Part shown: positions 1 to 5,498 of the stretch, piece by piece
Numbering within the stretch: the first letter of the stretch is position 1
How the letters are laid out: each line of letters opens with the position of its first letter
NCBI GenBank assembly: GCA_040382235.1
Contig: JBEIFV010000289.1
Coordinates: 1 to 5,498, forward strand
Source: JAEUOS01 sp040382235
Lineage (GTDB): Bacteria > Pseudomonadota > Gammaproteobacteria > Burkholderiales > JAEUOS01
DNA: 5,498 bases
Reading direction: 5' to 3'
Notes under the pieces: generated by a model
What the model was told of the DNA's origin: nothing
The model's database searches: none
The model's input: only the letters and a program-made list of their open reading frames with translations
Translations under genes and position numbers: made by a program

Positions 1-1315
1 ATTCATCCTGCCCGGCACGGCGCAGGCGCTTGAGCCATCGGATGATCTGTGCATCGTCGCTGACAAGCACCCGATTCATGGCCGGGCCTTTGGGCGCAGG
101 CACATCTTGCGGCGCGCCCGTCCCGGCAGATGCGCCCGCCTTGATGTTGAGGCTCGCCATCTTGAGCGCGGGCTCGACATTGCGCAGCGTCACCGGCAAT
201 ATCGGCTGCGAGCGCTCGATGATGCCGAAGCCGGCCGCGAACTTGGCCAGCGGCGAACCCTCGCCGGTGCGGGTGGTCAGCGGAAACGACGCGGCATTGA
301 CCGGCGCCCGCCCGCTGTCGTCGGCGAACTTCGCCGGCAGGGTGACGACAAGCTCGGCATTCTCGGCAAACGGCGGATTGAAGGTGACGCGACTGGCCGC
401 TGCATCCTGGTCGTTCTGCGTCCAGGCCGGCTTGCGTTCCCCGGCGGCACTCTTGATGCGGATGCCGTCGGCCAGGCCGCGCGCTACGGCGGCCGAGAAC
501 TCAACGCTCATCGGCTGGTAGGGTGAACACGGCGCCTGCGCGTTGTCGCGCGCGCAACTGAAGACAAGCTTGAACTCGGGCCGCACCTTGAACTTGAGCT
601 GTTGGTCCTGCGTGGTCAGCACACGCTGGCCGGCGTCGGCCTGGTTGGTAGCGATGCCGCGCCCCCAGATCAGGCTGATGTTGGCACCCGGCGGCAGGCG
701 CTGCCTGCATTGCAGCAGCAGGAGCCTGTCGTCGGCCGCCTCGCGCCCGCGCTTCAAGGCCTTGAAGAACTCGCTGCGTTTCGGCCCATTGATGAGCGCG
801 ACCGGAATCCGTTCGCCCACACCTTCAGCCACGCACCAGGCGTTGGCCAATACGCTGGCTTCCTGCGCCGCGCCGTTCAGGCGCAGTACGAAGGTCTGCT
901 CCTCGTCGATGTTGGACGCGCCCTGGTAAGGCTGGGTCGAGAGCACCGCCGGGCCGCTGGTGGAAAATCCGAACTCGGTCTTGCCGCTGAAGGCACCACC
1001 GGCCAAGGCGCGCAGCTCCGGCTTGAGCCTGAAAGCGCAACGCAGTCCCGGCCCCAGATCGCGCCCGAAGTCGAATACCCAGTTGCGCGCGTCCAGCCAG
1101 CGTCCCTGCCCGGCTTCGGCACACTCGATGGCAAACGGTGCGCTCGCTTTCGGGTCACCGAACCTGATCACGTCTTCGGAGAAGCGTACCGCCACCTGGC
1201 GCACCGCGCGTACCTCGCCTTGCGGGGAAAAGCGCTCGACCGTCGCCGCCTGCACCAAGCCACCCGCCAGGCACGCCAGCCCGCCAGCCAACCACAACCC
1301 CGCCCGCACCAGCAT
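1..1315 (-). CDS. Bacterial alpha-2-macroglobulin family protein, N-terminal part (runs off the left edge)
   Basis: An uninterrupted frame of 438 codons runs from ATG at 1315 to the left edge without a stop. AGGGGAG lies 8 nt upstream of the ATG, which fixes the start. Residues 1-23 look like a signal peptide: Arg4, a hydrophobic core, then Val-Gln-Ala before Ala24. Cys15 lies in the core (Gly-Leu-Ala-Cys), so a lipoprotein form is possible, but the lipobox is poor. The mature part begins with VERFSPQGEVRAVRQVAVRF and later has RWLDARNWVFDF and TEFGFSTSGPAV. I recognise this as the N-terminal region of large (typically about 1500-2000 residue) bacterial A2M-like periplasmic proteins, which are thought to trap foreign proteases and are often paired with penicillin-binding protein 1C. 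The MG-domain core and any CxEQ thioester would lie beyond the edge, so whether this copy can trap covalently is unknown. Mature Cys residues fall in three local pairs (65/93, 161/203, 254/263), which fits an oxidising compartment. The family call rests on remembered sequence similarity. Confidence 0.78.
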   Translation of the reverse strand, partial: MLVRAGLWLAGGLACLAGGLVQAATVERFSPQGEVRAVRQVAVRFSEDVIRFGDPKASAPFAIECAEAGQGRWLDARNWVFDFGRDLGPGLRCAFRLKPELRALAGGAFSGKTEFGFSTSGPAVLSTQPYQGASNIDEEQTFVLRLNGAAQEASVLANAWCVAEGVGERIPVALINGPKRSEFFKALKRGREAADDRLLLLQCRQRLPPGANISLIWGRGIATNQADAGQRVLTTQDQQLKFKVRPEFKLVFSCARDNAQAPCSPYQPMSVEFSAAVARGLADGIRIKSAAGERKPAWTQNDQDAAASRVTFNPPFAENAELVVTLPAKFADDSGRAPVNAASFPLTTRTGEGSPLAKFAAGFGIIERSQPILPVTLRNVEPALKMASLNIKAGASAGTGAPQDVPAPKGPAMNRVLVSDDAQIIRWLKRLRRAGQDE

Positions 1316-1323
1316 GATTCGCG

Positions 1324-1330
1324 CTCCCCT
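1324..1330 (-). promoter_or_regulatory. Ribosome binding site of the A2M-like gene
   Basis: On the minus strand AGGGGAG lies 8 nt before the ATG at 1315. This is a strong Shine-Dalgarno match at good spacing. It decides the start over in-frame GTG codons further inside the gene (codons 3 and 21), which would remove all or part of the signal peptide. Confidence 0.75.
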
Positions 1331-1417
1331 TTGAATCGATCAAATGCGGCTCAAATGCACAGTCACATATTTGCGCCCGATCATGACATGGGGAAGCTCA
1401 ATTGTGGCGCCTTGCGG

Positions 1418-1432
1418 GCGATCGATGATCGC
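1418..1432. repeat. Short inverted repeat GCGATC-GAT-GATCGC upstream of the A2M-like gene
   Basis: Two perfect 6-bp arms (1418-1423 and 1427-1432) flank a 3-base centre, about 103 bp upstream of the ATG at 1315. Position and symmetry would suit a small operator, but 6-bp arms arise by chance often enough that this is only a candidate. Confidence 0.3.
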
Positions 1433-1456
1433 AACACAGCACTGCGGAGCGCACCA

Positions 1457-1642
1457 TCAGCTGTGCCCGGCGACCACCGATACGCCAATCAAGCCGGCCA
1501 ACATCAACAGTTCGAGAGTCGCCGGCGCGCCATCCACGAAGTCGCGGCTCGCGGCCTGCGGTACCAGCAAACCCGCCGGCACGCGGTCGCCAAACAGCAT
1601 CAGCGCGCGCGCGCGAGCTTGTCGCCATTGGAAATGGTTCAC
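1457..1642 (-). CDS. Doubtful small ORF, 61 codons, hydrophobic C-terminus
   Basis: The frame starts at GTG 1642 (an internal ATG lies at 1600) and ends with TGA at 1457. It has the same direction as the A2M-like gene, 141 bp upstream of it. The product begins with an Arg-rich segment (QWRQARARAL) and ends in a hydrophobic stretch, LELLMLAGLIGVSVVAGHS, that could form one membrane helix. Third codon positions are mostly G or C, but that also happens in non-coding frames of GC-rich DNA. There is no recognisable ribosome binding site before either start. I do not recognise the sequence. It could be a leader peptide-like ORF, a decayed gene end, or chance; chance is the most likely. Confidence 0.18.
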   Translation of the reverse strand: MNHFQWRQARARALMLFGDRVPAGLLVPQAASRDFVDGAPATLELLMLAGLIGVSVVAGHS

Positions 1643-1655
1643 TTGTCGCTGCTTT

Positions 1656-1697
1656 GATGATTTACATTCTCATAAAGCCGTAAAATTTTAAATCATC
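1656..1697. repeat. AT-rich island bounded by a 9-bp inverted repeat
   Basis: GATGATTTA (1656-1664) and its exact reverse complement TAAATCATC (1689-1697) face each other across 24 bases. Inside and overlapping the right arm is a perfect 10-bp palindrome, TAAAATTTTA (1681-1690). The 42 bases have only about ten G/C, against a strongly GC-rich surrounding. Such a patch is typical of a promoter/operator region or a site bound by AT-preferring nucleoid proteins. On the plus strand TTTACA (1661-1666) and TAAAAT (1681-1686) resemble -35 and -10 hexamers, but the 14-bp spacer is too short for an ordinary sigma-70 promoter. Confidence 0.5.
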
Positions 1698-1715
1698 CTG
1701 AATTCGGCGCGCGAC

Positions 1716-1771
1716 CGGCCATGTGGCCGCCGTGCGGCCCGGAATCGCGCCACGACACGGCATGTCGCCGT
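1716..1771. repeat. Cluster of overlapping small GC-rich hairpins
   Basis: Three short inverted repeats follow one another: CGGCCA-TG-TGGCCG (1716-1729), GGCCGC-CGT-GCGGCC (1725-1739) and ACGGC-ATGTC-GCCGT (1757-1771). The first two overlap, so they would be alternative structures. No T-tract follows on either strand, so this is not a standard intrinsic terminator. The cluster ends just where similarity to the GGDEF domain begins. It may be a decayed repetitive element or chance in GC-rich DNA. Confidence 0.35.
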
Positions 1772-2105
1772 CGACCCGTTGTGCCGCTATGGCGGGGAGG
1801 AGTTCTGCATTTTCCTGCCCGGGGTCAACGCACTGCAGGCGCAGGCGATCGCCGAACGCCTGCGCGCGGAGGTCGAAGCCAATGCCGGCGCCGGCGTGCG
1901 CTCGACCTCGAACCTGAGCGTGACTTCCAGCTTCGGCCTGGCCGAGCTCACACCCGACCTGAACGACCCGGCCAAGCTGCACGAGCGTGCCGACGAGGTG
2001 CCCTACCAGGCCAAGCGTTCGGAGCGCAAGCGGGTGGTGACCTGGGCGCCGGGGGCGGTGGTGGAGAAAAAGCCGGAAGCGGCGCACCGAGGCAAGCGGG
2101 GCTAA
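1771..2105 (+). pseudogene. Truncated GGDEF-domain (diguanylate cyclase) remnant
   Basis: The frame encodes CRYGGEEFCIFLPG, with the GGEEF active-site motif at 1791-1805, followed by AIAERLRAEVE, then VTSSFGLAEL and ERADEVPYQAKRSERKRVV, ending at TAA 2103-2105. This is the second half of a GGDEF domain, which makes cyclic di-GMP from two GTP. The first half, with the DxDxFKxxND metal- and GTP-binding part, and any sensor domain are absent upstream in this frame. The Asp of the RxxD inhibitory site is present at the right distance, but the Arg position reads Val. In the usual ADxALYxAKxxGRNRV segment, Ala-Leu has become Val-Pro, Gly has become Glu and Asn has become Lys, which suggests relaxed selection. 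The only usable start codon before GGEEF is TTG 1779, with no ribosome binding site. A folded, active enzyme is not expected; I read this as a gene relic. The domain identification is firm and the pseudogene status is inferred. Confidence 0.82.
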
Positions 2106-2182
2106 GCAGGCCAAATGCGCGCGCCCTTGCGTAATGCCCTGCCGATATTGAACATTGCGAGTGCCAGACCAGCCGAGCCTTA

Positions 2183-2515
2183 ATGCTTGTCAGCGCGGCA
2201 CGCAAGGCGGTAGTGATCCTGCGCTGCAACGCCACCCGCGACTATCTGGATTTCGCCGCCCTGTCGGACCGCCTGGGCACCGCAGGCACGCTCGATGCGC
2301 TGCGATCGTTCGACGCGCTCTACCCGCAAAGCGGGCCCGATTGCGCTTCGCTGCAACTGCAGATTCAGCTTGCACATCCGCTGCCCTTCGATCCGGATGA
2401 GATTGAACTGGCGGAGTACAAGCAGCTCAGCGCCCGCTGGCAGCATTGGCAGGCAGCGCTTGCGCAATGCCAAACCATCGCGCTGGCGCTATTCGATGAC
2501 TCAGGGCGCCAGTAG
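2183..2515 (+). CDS. Hypothetical protein, 110 residues
   Basis: ATG 2183 to TAG 2513-2515. I do not recognise the family. Codon choice looks genuinely coding (CTG, CGC, GCC, GAT/GAC, CAG) and the frame is free of stops from 2135 onward, but ATG 2183 is the only sensible start and only a weak GAG lies about 5 nt before it. The product is soluble, with no signal peptide or membrane helix. It starts with a short beta-like stretch (KAVVILRC), continues with a likely helical region (YLDFAALSDRLGTAGTLDALRSF), a proline-containing acidic segment (HPLPFDPDEIEL), then a helix with Trp86 and Trp89, and ends in a hydrophobic strand-like LALFDD. Cys residues are at 15, 54 and 96. Its last 15 bases overlap the end of the convergent RND gene. 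It begins 77 bp after the GGDEF relic on the same strand and might share its old transcript. It could be a small stand-alone protein or the surviving piece of a larger one. Confidence 0.55.
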   Translation: MLVSAARKAVVILRCNATRDYLDFAALSDRLGTAGTLDALRSFDALYPQSGPDCASLQLQIQLAHPLPFDPDEIELAEYKQLSARWQHWQAALAQCQTIALALFDDSGRQ

Positions 2516-5498
2516 CGCTTCTCCCTGTACAGACCTGGTCGGCGACGACCCAACTGGTGGCGCCAGCGCCGGCTTCCTCACCCTGAACCAGGCCGCATAG
2601 GCCGCCGGCAGGAACAACAGGGTCAGGACGGTGGCCACCGCCAGCCCACCCATGATCACCACCGCCATCGGCCCGAAGAACACCGAGCGCGCCAGCGGAA
2701 TCATCGCCAGGATCGCCGCCAGCGCGGTCAAGACGATCGGCCGGAAGCGCCGCACGGTGGCGTCGATCACCGCGTTCCACGGCTCGTGGCCGGCGAAGAT
2801 GTCCTGCTCGATCTGGTCGATCAGGATCACGCTGTTGCGCATGATCATGCCGGAGAGTGCGATGAAGCCCAGCATCGCCACGAAGCCGAACGGCTTGCCG
2901 GAAACCAGCAGGGCGGCTGTCACGCCGATCAGGCCCAGTGGCGCGGTCAGCACCACCAGGATCATGCGCTGCACGCTTTGCAGCTGCATCATCAGCACTG
3001 TCAGCATTGTGAGCGCCATCAGCGGCATGCCGGCTGCGATCGAGGCGCCGGCCTTGGCGGATTCCTCGACCGCACCGCCCACCCCGATGCGAAACCCCGG
3101 CGGCAGTGCGCGACGCAGATCATTCAGCAGTGGGTCGATGGCCGCGGTCACCGTGGCCGGTTGGGTAAGCCCATACACGTCGGCGCGGATGGTGATGGTC
3201 GGCAGGCGGTCGCGGCGCCACACGATGCCTTCCTCGAACTCATAACTCACGCGCGCGATCTGGGTCAGCGGGATCGGCTTGCCCGAGCGGGTGGGCACCG
3301 ACAGGTTCTGCAGTTGCGAAAGCTGCACCCGCTCGGGCGTGGCGCCGCGCAACAACACTTCGATCAGCTTGTCGCGTTCACGCAGGTAGGTGACGGTGGC
3401 GCCGTTGATCGAGGTGGCCAGGAAGTTGGAGAGGTCCTGGGTGCTGATGTTGAGCGCGCGCGCCTTGTCCTGGTCGATTTCGAGACGGACCGCCTTGGCG
3501 CGCTCGTTCCAGTCGAGGTTAACGTTGCTCAAGTCGCTGTTGGCGCGCATCACGTCGGCCACCTTCTCGGCAGTGGCGCGCAGCACGGTGAGGTCGTCGC
3601 CGCTGACGCGGAACTGCACCGGGTAGCCGATGGGGGGGCCGTTCTCCAGGCGCAGCACGCGGCCGCGCACGGCGGTGAACTGGTCTCCCTCCAGCAGCTT
3701 GATCATTTTTTCACGCAGCAGTTCGCGCGCCTTCAGGTCGTTGGCGGTGATGACGAACTGCGCGAAGCTCGGTGCCGGCAGCTGCTGGTCCAGAGACAGG
3801 AAAAAGCGCGTGCTGCCGGTGCCCACATAGCTCACGAAGTTGTCGTAATGGGCCTTTTCGCCCTTGATGATGGCTTCCAGCTTTTTCACCTCGCGCTCGG
3901 TGGCCCAGTACGAGGCGCCCTCGGCCAGTTTCAGGTCGACCAACAACTCGACGCGAGTCGAGGAAGGAAAGAACTGCTGCTGCACGAACTTGAAACCGAA
4001 TACTGACAAGGCGAACAACACGATTGTGGCGACGATCACGGTCTTGCGCCAGGTGATGCACCATTCGACGACATCGCGAAAATGCGCATAGAAGTTGCGC
4101 CCGAAAGTGGCGACACGACCGATCAGCGGCAGGCGTTCGAACCAGCCCGGCTGGTGCGGCTTTGCATGCCCGTTCTTGTGGGCGGGATGATCGGGCAGCA
4201 GGTGATAGCCGAGGTAAGGAATCACGATCACCGCCACCACCCAGGAGATCAGGAGCGAAATCACCACCACCTGGAAAATCGACAGCGTGTATTCGCCGGT
4301 GGACGAGCGCGCGGTGGCGATCGGCAGGAAGCCGGCGGCGGTCACCAGCGTGCCGGTCAACATGGGAAACGCGGTCGAGGTGTAGGCGAAGCTGGCGGCC
4401 TTGAAGCGGTCCATGCCTTCTTCCATCTTGAGGGCCATCATTTCCACGGCGATGATGGCGTCGTCCACCAGGAGGCCTAGAGCCAGGATCAATGCGCCCA
4501 GCGAAATCGAGTGCAGGCCGACATCGAAGATGTTCATGAACATGAAGGTCAGCGCCAGCACCAGCGGGATCGACAGGGCCACCACGATGCCGGTACGAAA
4601 ACCCAGTGACAAAAAGCTCACCGCCAGAACGATCACCACTGCTTCGGTGACCGAGCGCACGAATTCGCCGATCGAGGCCTTGACCGCGCGCGGCTGGTCG
4701 TTGACGCGGGTGATGTCGATGCCGATCGGCAGGCTCTTCTCGATGCGGTCGAGTTCGCGATCGAGGTTGCGCCCGAGGGTGATGATGTCGCCGCCCTTGC
4801 GCATCGACACGCCGATGCCCAGGGCTTCGGCGCCCATGAAGCGCATCTTCGACTGCGGCGGATCGGCAAAACCGCGCGACACGGTGGCGATATCGCCCAG
4901 CCGAAACGTGCGGTTGCCCACGCGGATCGGCAGGTTGCTGACGGTAGCCAGCGATTCCAGGTCACCGGAGACGCGCAGGTAGACCCGCTCATCGGCGGTA
5001 TTGAAGGCGCCGGCCGGGGTCAGTGCGTTTTGCTGCTGCAACACCGCGATGATGGTCTGCGCATCCAGACCCAGGTTCGCGATCTTGGTATTGGCAAGCT
5101 CGATGTAGATCTTTTCATCCTGTTCGCCGATCAGCTCGACCTTGGCCACGTCGGGCACGCGCAGCAACTCTATCTTGATGCGGTCGGCATAGTCCTTGAT
5201 CTCGGCATAGGAAAAGCCGTCGCCGGTGATGGCGTAGATGTTGCCGAAGGTATCGCCGAATTCGTCGTTGAACGAGGGGCCGATCGCGCCCGCCGGCAGG
5301 CTGCCGCGAATGTCGCCGACCTTCTTGCGCACCTGGTAGAACACCTCGGGCACCTGCGCTGCCGGAATCGAATCCTTTATGGCAACGAACACCAGCGATT
5401 CGCCGGGGCGTGAAAAGCTGCGCAGATGTTGGATCTCCGGCATTTCCTGCAGCTTCTTCTCCACCCGCTCGGTGACCTGCTGCTCGACCTCGCGCGCG
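2501..5498 (-). CDS. RND-superfamily efflux transporter permease subunit, 5' end beyond the right edge
   Basis: An open frame of 998 codons enters at the right edge and ends at TGA 2501-2503. The GTG at 5464 is not the start: 11 further in-frame codons (AREVEQQVTER) match the conserved beginning of the first pore domain, and about 50 residues including TM1 lie outside. Counting from that GTG, pore/docking segments span about 1-270, TM2-TM6 about 272-418, the second periplasmic half about 493-805, and TM8-TM12 about 808-958; TM7 is near 474-492. TM4 carries the proton-relay pair Asp334-Asp335 in LGLLVDDAIIAVE. TM10 reads SGMIMRNSVILIDQ, with Arg876 where AcrB has Lys940. TM11 keeps RRFRPIVLTALAA. 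The product would be an inner-membrane trimer that exports drugs, solvents or similar compounds by proton antiport together with a periplasmic adaptor and an outer-membrane channel. Segments such as VEMMALKMEEGMDR and STGEYTLSIF place it with the AcrB/HAE1-like pumps nearer TriC than AcrB (from memory). The heavy-metal (CusA/CzcA) type is less likely. The substrate cannot be told. No adaptor gene follows, so it must lie upstream, outside the window, or elsewhere. Confidence 0.95.
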   Translation of the reverse strand, partial: AREVEQQVTERVEKKLQEMPEIQHLRSFSRPGESLVFVAIKDSIPAAQVPEVFYQVRKKVGDIRGSLPAGAIGPSFNDEFGDTFGNIYAITGDGFSYAEIKDYADRIKIELLRVPDVAKVELIGEQDEKIYIELANTKIANLGLDAQTIIAVLQQQNALTPAGAFNTADERVYLRVSGDLESLATVSNLPIRVGNRTFRLGDIATVSRGFADPPQSKMRFMGAEALGIGVSMRKGGDIITLGRNLDRELDRIEKSLPIGIDITRVNDQPRAVKASIGEFVRSVTEAVVIVLAVSFLSLGFRTGIVVALSIPLVLALTFMFMNIFDVGLHSISLGALILALGLLVDDAIIAVEMMALKMEEGMDRFKAASFAYTSTAFPMLTGTLVTAAGFLPIATARSSTGEYTLSIFQVVVISLLISWVVAVIVIPYLGYHLLPDHPAHKNGHAKPHQPGWFERLPLIGRVATFGRNFYAHFRDVVEWCITWRKTVIVATIVLFALSVFGFKFVQQQFFPSSTRVELLVDLKLAEGASYWATEREVKKLEAIIKGEKAHYDNFVSYVGTGSTRFFLSLDQQLPAPSFAQFVITANDLKARELLREKMIKLLEGDQFTAVRGRVLRLENGPPIGYPVQFRVSGDDLTVLRATAEKVADVMRANSDLSNVNLDWNERAKAVRLEIDQDKARALNISTQDLSNFLATSINGATVTYLRERDKLIEVLLRGATPERVQLSQLQNLSVPTRSGKPIPLTQIARVSYEFEEGIVWRRDRLPTITIRADVYGLTQPATVTAAIDPLLNDLRRALPPGFRIGVGGAVEESAKAGASIAAGMPLMALTMLTVLMMQLQSVQRMILVVLTAPLGLIGVTAALLVSGKPFGFVAMLGFIALSGMIMRNSVILIDQIEQDIFAGHEPWNAVIDATVRRFRPIVLTALAAILAMIPLARSVFFGPMAVVIMGGLAVATVLTLLFLPAAYAAWFRVRKPALAPPVGSSPTRSVQGEALLAP

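Larger units (their letters stand above)
1316..1770. other. Intergenic stretch between the A2M-like gene and the GGDEF remnant
   Basis: About 455 bases without a convincing gene. The part next to 1315 is the leader of the A2M-like gene. I found no clear -35/-10 pair there, although the region is less GC-rich than the genes. GCGATC-GAT-GATCGC at 1418-1432 is a short palindrome-like site about 100 bp upstream of the start codon. A 13-base alternating GC run lies at 1603-1615. The segment 1655-1697 is sharply AT-rich, and 1716-1771 carries several small GC-rich inverted repeats. One 61-codon minus-strand frame (1457-1642) is listed separately as doubtful. Confidence 0.6.

Noticed and set aside
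1603..1615. Alternating GC run of 13 bases, possible Z-DNA
   Set aside because: Too short and too ordinary in GC-rich DNA to support a function.
602..1657. Long plus-strand open frame of 351 codons
   Set aside because: It lies antisense to the A2M-like gene, and its product is an Arg/Gln/His/Ala-rich composition typical of the complement of a GC-rich gene. The minus strand here has a signal peptide, a ribosome binding site and family motifs.
1661..1686. TTTACA ... TAAAAT as a sigma-70 promoter for the plus strand
   Set aside because: The hexamers are good matches, but the spacer is only 14 bp, and what lies downstream is a decayed GGDEF fragment. Kept only as a remark on the AT-rich island.
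1662..2114. Minus-strand open frame of 150 codons
   Set aside because: It is antisense to the GGDEF remnant, whose plus-strand reading carries recognisable GGEEF and flanking motifs. The antisense product resembles nothing and is Arg/Gly/Ala-rich.
3632..3638. Run of seven G (C7 on the coding strand) inside the RND gene, a possible slippage tract
   Set aside because: It encodes Gly-Pro-Pro in a conserved part of the protein and the frame is intact. Seven bases of G/C is not unusual at this base composition.
2786..4006. Plus-strand open frame of 406 codons, His/Gln-rich
   Set aside because: It is fully antisense to the RND permease and has the composition expected of its complement. The minus-strand reading has all the RND motifs.
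5462..5464. GTG as the start of the RND permease
   Set aside because: Upstream in-frame codons read AREVEQQVTER, a conserved part of RND permeases, so the real start lies beyond the right edge.

Overview
The window is GC-rich, with strong G/C preference at third codon positions. Its two long genes are of kinds usual in Gram-negative proteobacteria: an RND efflux pump permease and an exported alpha-2-macroglobulin-like protein. I infer a beta- or gammaproteobacterial chromosome, with betaproteobacteria (Rhodocyclales or Burkholderiales type) slightly favoured. The species cannot be read from this stretch.

Layout. (1) Positions 1-1315, minus strand: the first 438 codons of a bacterial alpha-2-macroglobulin family protein, with a signal peptide and a good ribosome binding site; its C-terminal part lies beyond the left edge. 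(2) About 1316-1770: a non-coding or weakly coding stretch. It holds the upstream region of that gene, one doubtful 61-codon ORF, an AT-rich island framed by a 9-bp inverted repeat, and a cluster of small GC-rich hairpins. (3) About 1771-2105, plus strand: the C-terminal half of a GGDEF (diguanylate cyclase) domain that still carries GGEEF but has lost the other half of the domain and has decayed conserved positions; read as a pseudogene. (4) 2183-2515, plus strand: a 110-residue protein of unknown function. (5) 2501-5498, minus strand: an almost complete RND-superfamily inner-membrane efflux transporter, missing only its N-terminal tip (about 50 residues including TM1) beyond the right edge. 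Its stop codon lies inside the end of the 110-residue ORF, so the two genes converge and overlap by 15 bp.

How the genes relate. No shared pathway is visible. The RND gene is the last gene of its transcription unit, and its adaptor and regulator genes, if linked, would lie to the right of the window. The A2M-like gene starts its own unit leftward. The GGDEF remnant and the small unknown gene sit between these two leftward units and point the opposite way, which looks like an old recombination or decay site. No tRNA, rRNA, CRISPR array, insertion sequence or convincing intrinsic terminator was found. I see no clear new multi-gene system; the points most worth a second look are the GGDEF remnant, the AT-rich inverted repeat and the unknown 110-residue protein.
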